A stretch of DNA of 64,000 nucleotides, from positions 1-64,000 of the forward strand of contig NZ_VCKW01000002.1 of the NCBI RefSeq assembly GCF_005889715.1, written 5' to 3'. Below the pieces are notes generated by a model, which saw only the letters and a program-made list of their open reading frames with translations, ran no database searches and had not been told where the DNA came from. Each line of letters starts with the position of its first letter. The first letter of the stretch is position 1. Shown here one piece after another: positions 8,933-17,172 of this stretch. Source of the DNA: Actinomadura soli. Lineage in GTDB: Bacteria > Actinomycetota > Actinomycetes > Streptosporangiales > Streptosporangiaceae. Both the position numbers and the translations under genes were made by a program.

Positions 8933-9753
8933 CCGGGCTCCCCGGCGGCGGCCGGTGGACGGGACTTCGCGGCGGTGACCGCCTCCTCGACCTCCCGGTA
9001 CAGCTCCGCGAACTCCGCGGCGCCGCGTGCGCGCGGCCGGGGCAGCGGGTTGTCCATCACCGTCTGCAGCCGCGCGGCAGGTCCGGAGGTCATCACCCCG
9101 ATCCGGTCGCCGAGGATGAGCGCCTCGGAGATGTCGTGCGTGATGAACAGCACCGTCCGCTGGGACTGCTCCCACAGGCCCGCCAGGGCGTCCTGCAGGG
9201 TGGTGCGGGTCTGCGCGTCCAGGGCGCCGAACGGCTCGTCCATCAGCAGGACGGGCGCGTCCACCACCAGGGCGCGGGCGATCTGGACGCGCTGCTTCAT
9301 CCCGCCCGACAGCTCGTGCGGGAACTTGCCCTGCTGCCGGTCCAGCTCGACCGTTTCGAGCGCCTGCCGCACGCGCCGGGTCCGCTCGGCGGCAGGCGTG
9401 CGCAGCGCCCGCAGCCCGAACTCGACGTTGTCCCGGACGTTGAGCCAGCCCAGCAGGGAGTCGTCCCCCTGGAAGATGACCGCGCGGTCGGGTCCGGGGC
9501 CGGTGATCGGCTTGCCGTCCATGCTGATCGAGCCCGTGGTCGGACGCTCGAACCCGGCGACCTGGTTGAGGATCGTGGTCTTCCCGCATCCGCTGGGCCC
9601 GAGCAGGACGAAGAACTCCCCGCGCCGCAGCTCCAGGCTGACGTCCCGCAGGATCGGCTGCGGGCTGCCGGGATAGGCGAAGGAGACGTCGTCGATGACG
9701 ACGAACGCCTCGTCGGACGGACGCGGACGCGAATCCGTGATCGGTGGGGTCAT
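8929..9753 (-). CDS. ABC transporter ATP-binding protein (NitT/TauT type)
   Basis: ATPase subunit of 274 residues. Walker A is LLGPSGCGKTTILNQVAGF, the Q-loop follows in VIFQGDDSLLGW, the signature is ELSGGMKQRVQIARALV, Walker B with the catalytic Glu is VLLMDEPFGALDAQTR, and the switch His is in LFITHDISEALILGDRIG. The set is complete, so the importer should be active. It overlaps the first permease by four bases. The family pattern and the operon indicate energisation of uptake of a small organic molecule. Confidence 0.93.
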   Translation of the reverse strand: MTPPITDSRPRPSDEAFVVIDDVSFAYPGSPQPILRDVSLELRRGEFFVLLGPSGCGKTTILNQVAGFERPTTGSISMDGKPITGPGPDRAVIFQGDDSLLGWLNVRDNVEFGLRALRTPAAERTRRVRQALETVELDRQQGKFPHELSGGMKQRVQIARALVVDAPVLLMDEPFGALDAQTRTTLQDALAGLWEQSQRTVLFITHDISEALILGDRIGVMTSGPAARLQTVMDNPLPRPRARGAAEFAELYREVEEAVTAAKSRPPAAAGEPG

Positions 9754-9805
9754 GCGCTGCCTCTCCCGCCAGCTGTGGTGTCAGGGGTCATCGGGGTGTC
9801 CGTGC

Positions 9806-10747
9806 TCATGGGCCCAGCGCGGCGATCAGCCGCTCCCCCGCGAGGGCGATGTGCGACTCGGGGTCGGGCACGGTGCTGCTCAGCACGGCACCGGTGATCC
9901 CGGTCTCCCGCTGGAACGCCCGCAGCCGCTCGGCGACGCCGCCCGCGGTGCCCACCGCCGCGAAGCGCTCGAACAGGTACGCCTCTTCCTCCGGGTAGTC
10001 GTCCAGAAGCCGCCCGTTGGCCCCGGACGCCTTGGCGTGCGCGGCGAAGTCGTAGCGGGCGAACGCCTGTTCCAGGCCCGGACGCAGCCGGGCCGGGACG
10101 TCCCGGGCGGCCATCCCGGTGCCGATGGCGTGCCGGGCGACCGCGAGGACCGAGGCGCGCACGGCCTCGCGTGCCCGCGCGGCCTCGTCCTCGCGCTCCA
10201 CCAGGTGGCCGATCAGGAAGACCCGGGCGCTCGCCGCCGGGCCCGCCGCCCCGGTGAGCCGCCGCGTCCAGGACGCGGACAGCCCGCCTCCCAGCACCAG
10301 GCCGTCGATGCCGGCGGCCATCGCCGCGGCCGCCTTCGGCCCGCTCGCCGCGAGTTCCAGCGTCACGCCGTCCGGCGCCGCGCCGCGGATCGTCCGCAGC
10401 GCGGCGCCGACCTGCTCGGCCGGGGCCGGACGCAGCCCGACGCTGTGAACCGCCGAGTCGCCGGTGCCCATGACGAGCGCCAGCCGGTCCGGGGAGTACA
10501 GCGTCGCGAGCGCGGCGACGTCCGCCGCGTGCACCGACGGGTGACGGGTGACGGGATTGGTGACGAACGGGCCGACCTTGATCCGTGCCGTCCGGGACAG
10601 GATCAGCTGCACGGTGGGGTACATGGCGCCGAACAGGTGCGAGGAGTCGGCGACGCCGAAGCGTCCGATGCCGGTGCTCTCGGCGATCTGGGCCAGGCGC
10701 AGCGCTCGGGACGGCGACACCGGCAGGTGTGAGATCCCGATTTCCAC
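9806..10747 (-). CDS. LLM-class flavin-dependent oxidoreductase
   Basis: Luciferase-like monooxygenase-fold protein of 313 residues, using FMN or F420. The sequence begins VEIGISHLPVSPSRALRLAQ and has the TIM-barrel strand HLFGAMYP...RIKVGPFVTNPVTRHPSV typical of the family; the C-terminal part is all-helical with GVAERLRAFQRETGITGAVLS near the end. I chose GTG 10747 because GGAGG lies eight bases before it; the first possible GTG is 10762. In the operon it sits between binding protein and ATPase, so it probably oxygenates or reduces the imported compound. Actinomycetes use F420 in many such enzymes, but cofactor choice is inference. Confidence 0.85.
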   Translation of the reverse strand: MEIGISHLPVSPSRALRLAQIAESTGIGRFGVADSSHLFGAMYPTVQLILSRTARIKVGPFVTNPVTRHPSVHAADVAALATLYSPDRLALVMGTGDSAVHSVGLRPAPAEQVGAALRTIRGAAPDGVTLELAASGPKAAAAMAAGIDGLVLGGGLSASWTRRLTGAAGPAASARVFLIGHLVEREDEAARAREAVRASVLAVARHAIGTGMAARDVPARLRPGLEQAFARYDFAAHAKASGANGRLLDDYPEEEAYLFERFAAVGTAGGVAERLRAFQRETGITGAVLSSTVPDPESHIALAGERLIAALGP

Positions 10748-10805
10748 GAGTCGTACCTCCACTGGGCCGACGGATACCGGTCGGACGGGGGCCAGGGGCG
10801 GGCCG

Positions 10806-11780
10806 TTACCGGTCGGACTCCTGGACCCAGCCCGTCTCGACGAGGCTCTTGGCGTCCACGCGCGCCTTGATGTTCTTGCGCTGGAGCTGGTAGTCGGCGA
10901 TCGCCTGGATCTGCTCGATGCTCTTGGGGTCGAACGCGAGGCTGAAGTCGACCTGAGCGAGGATGTTCCGGACCGCCGCGTCGTCCGTCATCCCGGTCAG
11001 TTCCTTGGCGAACGTGACGACCTCCGCCTCGTTGGCCTTCATGTAGGCGGCCGTCTCGCGCAGCCCGCGCAGGACGCGCAGTGCCGTGTCCTTGTCCTCG
11101 TAGATCTTCGGACCCGCCGACACGTAGCCGTAGAACGGGAGCAGGCCGTCGTCGCCGCCCCACCAGGTCACCTTGGCGCCGCCGCGGCTGGCCACGGCCT
11201 TGGAGACGTTGGGCTCGAAGTGGATGACGGCGTTGGCCTTGCCCTGCGCGAACGACGGGACGAGCTGCGCGAACTTGGCGTCCAGCACCTTGATCTTGGA
11301 CCGATCCAGCCGGTGGTGCTCCACGAACCTGTCGAACCAGTAGTTGGCGGTGGAGTTCGACTGGAACCCGACCGTCTTGCCTTCGAGGTCGGACGGCTTG
11401 CTGATGCTGCCGTCGGTGACGAAGCCCCACCACTTGGCGGACGTCGCGTTGTGGCCGATGACCTTCACCCGCGCCTTCCGCGCCGCCAGGCTGACGACCG
11501 GGAACCCCGCCACCGTGGTGAAGTCCGCCTGGCCGGTCGCCACGGCCTCCGTGCCCTCCACGCCGGTCGGGTACTTCTGGAGCTTGGCGTCCAGCCCCTG
11601 CTTCTTCAGGAAGCCCTTCTGCACCGCGAAGTACAGCGGTATCCCGAAGAAGTCCGGCTGGGTCGCGACGGTGATCTTCTTCGCTCCGCCCTCGCCGTCC
11701 GAGCCGTCCCCGCCGCAACCGGCGAGGACGAGCGACGCGGCGACCAGCACCGAGCCGAGAACGCGTGCCCGAATCCTCAT
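10806..11780 (-). CDS. ABC transporter substrate-binding lipoprotein (NitT/TauT type)
   Basis: Extracytoplasmic solute-binding protein of 324 residues, anchored as a lipoprotein: MRIRARVLGSVLVAASLVLAGCGG ends in the lipobox LAGC. Mature segments ITVATQPDFFGIPLYFAVQKG and the GTEAVATGQADFTTVAGFP and YWFDRFVEHH regions fit the NMT1/OMP-arginine/TauA-like binding fold. I chose ATG 11780 because the signal peptide starts exactly there; a longer frame upstream has no signal logic. As the first gene of the operon it defines the promoter region where the GntR-type dyad lies. Ligand unknown. Confidence 0.9.
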   Translation of the reverse strand: MRIRARVLGSVLVAASLVLAGCGGDGSDGEGGAKKITVATQPDFFGIPLYFAVQKGFLKKQGLDAKLQKYPTGVEGTEAVATGQADFTTVAGFPVVSLAARKARVKVIGHNATSAKWWGFVTDGSISKPSDLEGKTVGFQSNSTANYWFDRFVEHHRLDRSKIKVLDAKFAQLVPSFAQGKANAVIHFEPNVSKAVASRGGAKVTWWGGDDGLLPFYGYVSAGPKIYEDKDTALRVLRGLRETAAYMKANEAEVVTFAKELTGMTDDAAVRNILAQVDFSLAFDPKSIEQIQAIADYQLQRKNIKARVDAKSLVETGWVQESDR

Positions 11781-11894
11781 GAATCCCTCGCTTTCCGCGG
11801 CGCGCCGCCGACCCGTGCCGGGCCAACGCAGGTTCGCTTCTCTGACCGCCACCGAATCCACGGTCGTGGGGAAGTGGCGCCGCTCACGTCCGCG

Positions 11895-11915
11895 GATGTT
11901 GTCACATACAACATC
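11895..11915. promoter_or_regulatory. GntR-type operator with overlapping promoter
   Basis: A perfect 8-bp inverted repeat GATGTTGT-N5-ACAACATC lies 115 bp before the binding-protein ATG, the start of the operon that ends in the FCD-GntR gene. On the minus strand the core reads TTGTATGTGACAA, like FCD-family sites. A TTGACG hexamer on the minus strand (11925-11920) with CAACAT 18 bases further on (about -10) would place the site in the promoter spacer, so binding would repress. The spacing and the hexamers are inferred by eye. Confidence 0.65.
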
Positions 11916-12049
11916 TTGCCGTCAATGGACGGCAACGGCGGATTAAAGCGGAGACCGGCGCGTCTGAGCTGCGGATCCACCGGCAGAGCGCACCAACCGA
12001 CCGTCAGGTGAAGGGGTTGCGGCCCGGGCGCGGGGCCCGGACGGAGCCG

Positions 12050-13057
12050 TCAGGCGAAGAGGGCGACGAACCGCCAGTCGAGGACGTCGGCGGGTGCCGC
12101 CCCAGCGCGGACCGACCGGACGAGCGAACGCAGATGCGCCAGCCCGCCCTGCGCGAGGGGCTCGGTCCGCTCGACCTCGATGGTGCTGGTCAGCGTGTCA
12201 CCCTCACGGACCGGGCCGGTGTGGTCGCAGCCGTGCCACCCGACGACGGTGACGAGGTCCGGCAGGGCCCGGACCGCCTGGTGCAGAGCGATGCCTATGG
12301 TGTGGCCGCCGTAGACCAGCCGTCCCTGCTCGCCGGCGGTGGCATCGTGGTGCACCTTGGCCACGTTCAGCGTGAGGCGGGCCAGCTCGGGCGCCGAGGA
12401 CACGACGTCCCCGCCGGTCACCTGGTAGACGTCCCCCTGCGCGAGCCCGGCGAAATGGCGGCCGGGCAGCGCGTCCCGGTAGGCGGCGAGGTCCCATCCG
12501 GACGCGACCGCGGCCAGGTCGTCCCGTCCGGGGGGAGCGCCGAGCGCGGACAGGTCGTCGGCGTGCCCGGTCTCGGCGGCCTGGTCCCGCAGCGGCAGCA
12601 TGGCGCAGCGCCAGAAGTCCAGGATCGGGAGGTCGTCCTGGTCGACCGTGCTGATCCGCAATGCGGCCAGCCCTGTGGCGGGCCGTCCGGGGCGGCGGGA
12701 GTTCTGCCGGAGGCCGACGACCTCGGTGGTGGTGCGCAGGGTGTCGCCCAGCCTGGGCGCCCGCCGGAAGACGACCCCACGGTAGAAGAGGTTCGCCACG
12801 ACCGTGTGCGTGGCCGTGGTCGACTGGCCGATGGCGACGTCCCAGACGAGGTTCGGGGCGGCCAGGACGCCGTCGCCGAGCACCCGCCGGGACAGCCCGT
12901 GATCCAGGACGAGCGGTGACCGGCACCCGACGACTGCCTGATGAGCGGCGGCAAGGCCCTCGGTGAGGGTCCGCGCGGGAGCGTCCTCGAACCGCAGGCC
13001 GTGGTGAAGGTCCTCGAAGTAGGGGCCGTCGACCGTTTCCACGCGCGGGCTCAGCAT
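12050..13057 (-). CDS. MaoC-family acyl dehydratase-like protein
   Basis: MaoC-like double-hotdog protein of 335 residues that would hydrate enoyl-CoA esters. Recognisable family segments are PYFEDLHHGLRFEDAPART at the N-terminus, the AIGQSTTATHTVVANLFYRGVVF strand, and the C-terminal hotdog with VYGGHTIGIALHQAVRALPDL. GGAGG stands six bases before the ATG at 13057. It reads leftward, 269 bp upstream of the importer operon, but as the next intergenic gap carries the operator it is probably a separate transcript, or the first gene of a unit that reads through. Substrate unknown. Confidence 0.83.
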   Translation of the reverse strand: MLSPRVETVDGPYFEDLHHGLRFEDAPARTLTEGLAAAHQAVVGCRSPLVLDHGLSRRVLGDGVLAAPNLVWDVAIGQSTTATHTVVANLFYRGVVFRRAPRLGDTLRTTTEVVGLRQNSRRPGRPATGLAALRISTVDQDDLPILDFWRCAMLPLRDQAAETGHADDLSALGAPPGRDDLAAVASGWDLAAYRDALPGRHFAGLAQGDVYQVTGGDVVSSAPELARLTLNVAKVHHDATAGEQGRLVYGGHTIGIALHQAVRALPDLVTVVGWHGCDHTGPVREGDTLTSTIEVERTEPLAQGGLAHLRSLVRSVRAGAAPADVLDWRFVALFA

Positions 13058-13165
13058 CGGTCACCTCCGGCTCGGGCCGGCGGGTTCCTCGGAAAGCCAG
13101 GCCAGCGAAGACACGAACCTAGCAAATCCGTTCGATACGACCGCACCAGGCTGCGGATATGCACC

Positions 13166-13192
13166 GGCGGCAGCGGTGGCGCCGCTGCCGCC
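13166..13192. terminator. Strong hairpin downstream of alpha/beta hydrolase
   Basis: A perfect 11-bp GC stem (GGCGGCAGCGG / CCGCTGCCGCC) with a 5-nt loop sits about 20 bp beyond the stop of the leftward hydrolase at 13213. No T-tract follows, which is common for actinomycete terminators. It separates that gene from the MaoC-like gene downstream. Confidence 0.55.
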
Positions 13193-13212
13193 CGCAATCG
13201 GGTGGGCGGTCG

Positions 13213-14082
13213 TCAGCCGGCGTCGTCGAGGACCTCGTGCAGCTTGCGCGCGAAGTCCTCCGGCTGCCCGGTCTGGCCGAACTCGCCGCCCAGGAAGCCG
13301 GCGTGGTGGCTCGGGAACACCGTCGCCCGCTGACCGAGCAGTTCGGCCATCGCCACCGACGTGCGCCCGGTGAAGGTGTTCGCGGACTCCTCCCCCACCG
13401 CGATCACGATCCGCGTCGGTGCCCCGGTCAGCGCCTCGACGTCGGGCCGGTAACCGCTGACCGCCCACGAGCGGTCGGACAGGAGCGGATCGTCACGGGA
13501 GCCGTCGTCCTCGGCGGGTATCCCGAAGGCGGCGGGGTCGGGCACGGGCTGGGCGAAGTAGTCGCCGGTGAACTCGCCATCCCACATCGTCATCGCGATG
13601 AAGGCCGCCATGCCGGCGCCCCAGCCCTTGGCCTCGTAGACGTCCCGGATGCCGGCCCGGGCGCGCTCCACGGCCGGGGCGTCGGGAAGCACCGAGATGA
13701 GCGGCGGCTCGTGCGCCACCAGGGTGCTCACGTCGCCGGGGTGGGCCGCCACGAGGGCGAGCGCGGTCACCGCGCCGCCGCTGCTGGCGAACATCTCGAC
13801 CGGGCCCGCGCCGAGCGCCCCGATGAGGGCGTGCAGGTCGCCGGCCTGGGTCTCGGCCGAGTGGTCGACCCGGCCGTCCTTGCGGGTGCTGCGGCCGAGG
13901 CCGCGCGGATCGTAGGTGATCACGGTCCGCTCCGGGAAGTGGGACGCGAGCGTGCCGAAGCCGCGGGCGTCCATGGGCTGGCCGATCAGGACCAGCGGCG
14001 GGCGCCCGTCCGCGGTCGGCAGCGGGCCGTGGATGTCGTAGACGAGGTCGACGCCGGGAATCTGAAGTGTCTGTGTGCTCAT
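13213..14082 (-). CDS. Alpha/beta hydrolase
   Basis: Alpha/beta hydrolase of 289 residues. Visible are the oxyanion region GQPMDARGFGTLASHF, the ITYDPRGLGRSTRKDG strand, the nucleophile elbow EMFASSGGAVTALAL (Ser in ASSGG, a variant of the usual GxSxG), an internal cap, and FPSHHAGFLGGEFGQ near the C-terminus that supplies the catalytic His. I chose the ATG at 14082; the longer frame to 14199 begins in a low-quality arginine-rich run. No signal peptide. It is single-gene and convergent with nothing, followed by a hairpin. Substrate unknown. Confidence 0.83.
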   Translation of the reverse strand: MSTQTLQIPGVDLVYDIHGPLPTADGRPPLVLIGQPMDARGFGTLASHFPERTVITYDPRGLGRSTRKDGRVDHSAETQAGDLHALIGALGAGPVEMFASSGGAVTALALVAAHPGDVSTLVAHEPPLISVLPDAPAVERARAGIRDVYEAKGWGAGMAAFIAMTMWDGEFTGDYFAQPVPDPAAFGIPAEDDGSRDDPLLSDRSWAVSGYRPDVEALTGAPTRIVIAVGEESANTFTGRTSVAMAELLGQRATVFPSHHAGFLGGEFGQTGQPEDFARKLHEVLDDAG

Positions 14083-14258
14083 GCCCTGTTGACTGCCCCC
14101 ACGTCCGGAACTCATCGAGCCCCCGGCTTCAAAACGCCCGCGACGGCGACGAGGGCGTAGACTCACCGTGACTAGGGTTTTCCCGACGCGGGCGGCCAAG
14201 CACGCGCCCCCTGGTTTCTGGATACTCGGCCCTTCGCGGGCCAGACAGGTCCGGCGTT

Positions 14259-14651
14259 ATGACGCCGCAACACCATCCCGGCCGGACGGCCGGGGCCGGC
14301 CTCACCCATGAACGGTTCGCCGACCACACCGTCGTCGCCATCAGCGGCGAACTCGACATGTCCTCCACCCCCTCGCTGCGGGAGCGCCTGTACGTCGCGC
14401 TGCGGGACCCGGGCATGTACGTGATCATCGATCTGTCGGGCGTGACGTTCTGCGACGCGTCCGGGCTGGCGATGCTCGTCGGCGCGCGCCGCCGGGTGGA
14501 GGGGACCAGCACGACCCTGATCCTCGCCCGCCCGCGCCCGCAGACGGCCAAGCTGCTGCGGGTCACCGGGCTGCTCCACGCCTTCACCATCCATCACTCC
14601 GCCGGCTGGGCGCAGACCGCCGGCTCGGACCCGCGATCGGCCGCGGCCTGA
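14259..14651 (+). CDS. STAS-domain anti-sigma factor antagonist
   Basis: STAS-domain protein of 130 residues. The core has the strand VVAISGELDMSS, the loop VIIDLSGVTFCDASGLAMLVGA (Ser in DASGLA is the regulatory phosphorylation site in SpoIIAA/BldG-type proteins), and the end ITVTGLLHAF-like region. It would sequester an anti-sigma factor when unphosphorylated. Typical partners are kinase and sigma factor genes, but none lies beside it; the next gene is a GAF protein that may be a sensor. Stand-alone antagonists are common in actinomycetes. Start ATG at 14259; the regulon is unknown. Confidence 0.87.
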   Translation: MTPQHHPGRTAGAGLTHERFADHTVVAISGELDMSSTPSLRERLYVALRDPGMYVIIDLSGVTFCDASGLAMLVGARRRVEGTSTTLILARPRPQTAKLLRVTGLLHAFTIHHSAGWAQTAGSDPRSAAA

Positions 14652-14780
14652 CCGCGGACGAGCGGGTGCGCGCGCTCCCGGTGCACCGGGCACAGTCCCG
14701 CCGGGCGCCGGGCCAAGGTGTGGTCTGCGCGGGTCCGGGCGGGGCCGGCCTCCGGACGGAGGAGGAAGCGTGATGACGAC

Positions 14781-15425
14781 ATGACCGTCGACGATCTGCC
14801 CGCGCCGAGCTGGGGGGCGCCCGAGGTGTCCCGCGGCGCGGACAACAGCCCGCGCGTGGCCGCGTCCTTCGACCTGATGGCGGCCGTCCTGGACGGGATC
14901 GAGCTGCCCGACCTGCTGACCCGCGTGGCCGAGCGGGCCCGCGCCATGGCGGGCGTTCCGCTGGCGTTCATCGCGCTGCCCGCCGAAGACGCCGTCACCC
15001 TGCGGATCGACATCGCGGTCGGCGCCGACAGCGATCGCGTACGCGGGCTGACGGTCCGGCGCGGCCGGTCGATGCTCGGCCGGGCGTTCAGCTCCCGGCG
15101 GGCGCTGTCGGCGCGGATCGTGGCCGACCAGACGCTCAGCACCCTGCCCGCCGGGCCCATCCTGATCCTGCCGCTGGACACCGGGGAGGCGACGCGCGGG
15201 GTCCTCGCCGTCCTCGGACGGCCGGGCGCGGAGCCGTTCTCCCCGTCCGCCGCCCACCAGCTGCTGCTGTTCGCCGACACGTGCGCCCGCTTCGTCCAGC
15301 TCGCCGAAGACCGGCGCGCGGCCGTCCGGCCGGGCCCCGGGGGGCGCGGCGATCGTCACGCTCCGCCCGCCGTCGCCCCTGCGGACGTGACGGATCATTT
15401 CGTCCGCGACTGGCCCCGTGGATGA
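14781..15425 (+). CDS. GAF-domain sensor protein
   Basis: Cytoplasmic protein of 214 residues with one GAF-like domain at about residues 25-180: LLTRVAERARAMAGVPLAFIAL, TLRIDIAVGADSDRVRGLTV, then RGRSMLGRAFSSRRALSARIVAD and ILPLDTGEATRGVLAVLG. This is the classic GAF pattern, seen as the sensory half of PP2C phosphatases or kinases in SpoIIE-type systems; here there is no kinase or phosphatase domain attached. ATG at 14781 follows GGAGGA by 15 bases, a loose spacing. Its place next to the STAS gene suggests a shared signalling path. Confidence 0.77.
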   Translation: MTVDDLPAPSWGAPEVSRGADNSPRVAASFDLMAAVLDGIELPDLLTRVAERARAMAGVPLAFIALPAEDAVTLRIDIAVGADSDRVRGLTVRRGRSMLGRAFSSRRALSARIVADQTLSTLPAGPILILPLDTGEATRGVLAVLGRPGAEPFSPSAAHQLLLFADTCARFVQLAEDRRAAVRPGPGGRGDRHAPPAVAPADVTDHFVRDWPRG

Positions 15426-15468
15426 GCAGAACCTGGGTGTGGTCCGCCAGGCGCGGGCCTGCCCCGGT

Positions 15469-17172
15469 TCAGGTGTGCCAGTGGCCGACCAGTTCCGCGT
15501 ACAGGGGGCTTCGGCGCAGCAGCGCGCCGTGGGTGCCGAGGACGTGGGCGGTGCCGTCGAGGAGCAGGATCAGGTCGGCGCGCTCGGCGGAGCTGATCCG
15601 GTGGGCGATGACGATCAGGGTGCCGCCCCGGTCCGCGAGCGCCTGTTCGGCACGGGCCTCGGCCGCCGGGTGCAGGTGGCTGGTCGCCTCGTCCAGGACG
15701 ATGACCGGCGCCGGGGACAGGTACGCCCGCGCCAGCGTGACGAGCTGGCGTTCGCCCTGCGAGAGCGTGGCGCCTCCGGGCGGGATCGCGGCGTCGTATC
15801 CGCCGAGGCGGTCGACGGTCTCGGCCAGCCCGACCGCATGGACGGCGTCGTCCAGCCGCGTTTCGGCGGGGTGGGGGCACAGGTAGGTCAGGTTCTCGCG
15901 CAAGGTCCCGGCGAAGACGTAGCTCTCCTGCGGGATGAGGGTGATGGCCGTCCTCGTCCACGCGGGGTCCAGGGGCGCTCCGCCGAGCGTGATGCGGCCG
16001 CGCTGCGGTGCCGATAGCCCTGTGAGCAGGTCGGCGAGGGTCGACTTGCCCGCCCCGCTGGGGCCGACCACGGCCAGGTGCGTGCCCTCCGGGACGTGGA
16101 GCGACAGGTCGTCGATCACGGGCGCCGCCCGCGGGGAGTAGGCGAACGTCACCCGCCGGGCTTCGAGGTCGAAGGGCCTGGCGGCGGCCGGGACGGCGGT
16201 CGCGGCCGGAACGGCCTCCGGGGCGGTGGCGCAGATCTCGGCGAGCCTGCCGAGGACCACCGCGAGGCTGAGCAGCAGGGTCCCTCCCGCGTCGACGAGG
16301 ACGGTGATGCCCGGCTGCAGCCCGGTGACGAGGTAGGCGGCGGCCCCCGCGATCTCCCCCGTCGTGAACCCCTGGTGCGCGGTCAGGTAGGGGGACAGCA
16401 AGAGCAGCGCGAGCAGCGGGAGGTGCACCCCGAACGCCAGCACGGGCACGCGGACCAGGCGCGTCCGGGCGTAGGCGCGCAGGGCCCGTGCCTGGGCGTC
16501 GACGACCCGTCCGACCGTGGCGGACGCGCGGTCCTCCGCGGCGCAGGCGACGACGTCCCGGACGCCGTGGACGATCACGGCCGCGGCCTCGCCGATCTCC
16601 TCGGCCCGCAGCACGACGGCGCGGTAGCGGCGGACCTGGACCCCGGCGAACGCGCCGAAGATCCCCAGCCCGATCGCCACCGAGAGGGCGGCCACCAGCG
16701 CCAGCCGCGGGGACAGCAGGGCCAGCCCGACGAGCGCGGCGACACCGGCCGACAGGAGCTGCCGGACGTTGCGCAGCGCCGATCCGAGCAGCGCCCGGAC
16801 GGCCTCGGCCTGCTCGGTGACCTGGGAGACCCCGGCGCCCGCCGCTCCCCGCGTCCCCCCGCGCAGGACGGCGGTCACGACCTCGTCCACCAGGGAGTCG
16901 CGGAGCGGCTCGACGGTCGCGGCGAGCCACGGGTAGATCCGGCCCGTCGCCACGGCGCCGAGGGCGTACAGGGCGGCGAGGGCGGCCAGCCAGGCCAGGC
17001 CCGCCATCGGACGTCCGGCGAGGAAGCCGTGGTCGATGGCCCGGGCCAGCAGGAGGCCGGAGGCGAACGCCGGGAGCGCCTCGACCGCCGACCACGCGCC
17101 GAGCCGCCGCATCGCCGGCCACTGCCCGCGGACGTGCCGGTGCAGGAGGCGGGCGGCGGGCGCCGCCGTCAC
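15469..17172 (-). CDS. ABC exporter half-transporter (lanthipeptide export, partner 2)
   Basis: Fused membrane and ATPase protein of 567 residues with the six-helix core in the first 300 residues and the NBD after. NBD motifs: Walker A VVGPSGAGKSTLADLLTG, signature TLSQGERQLVTLARAYL, Walker B with intact Glu VIVLDEATSHLHPAA, and switch His in LIVIAHRISSAERADLI. The signature SQGER differs from the canonical SGGQ. The GTG start overlaps the previous exporter gene stop by four bases, so both chains are made together as a heterodimer. By position it exports the modified lanthipeptide; no peptidase C39 domain is present, so leader removal needs a separate protease. Confidence 0.88.
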   Translation of the reverse strand: MTAAPAARLLHRHVRGQWPAMRRLGAWSAVEALPAFASGLLLARAIDHGFLAGRPMAGLAWLAALAALYALGAVATGRIYPWLAATVEPLRDSLVDEVVTAVLRGGTRGAAGAGVSQVTEQAEAVRALLGSALRNVRQLLSAGVAALVGLALLSPRLALVAALSVAIGLGIFGAFAGVQVRRYRAVVLRAEEIGEAAAVIVHGVRDVVACAAEDRASATVGRVVDAQARALRAYARTRLVRVPVLAFGVHLPLLALLLLSPYLTAHQGFTTGEIAGAAAYLVTGLQPGITVLVDAGGTLLLSLAVVLGRLAEICATAPEAVPAATAVPAAARPFDLEARRVTFAYSPRAAPVIDDLSLHVPEGTHLAVVGPSGAGKSTLADLLTGLSAPQRGRITLGGAPLDPAWTRTAITLIPQESYVFAGTLRENLTYLCPHPAETRLDDAVHAVGLAETVDRLGGYDAAIPPGGATLSQGERQLVTLARAYLSPAPVIVLDEATSHLHPAAEARAEQALADRGGTLIVIAHRISSAERADLILLLDGTAHVLGTHGALLRRSPLYAELVGHWHT

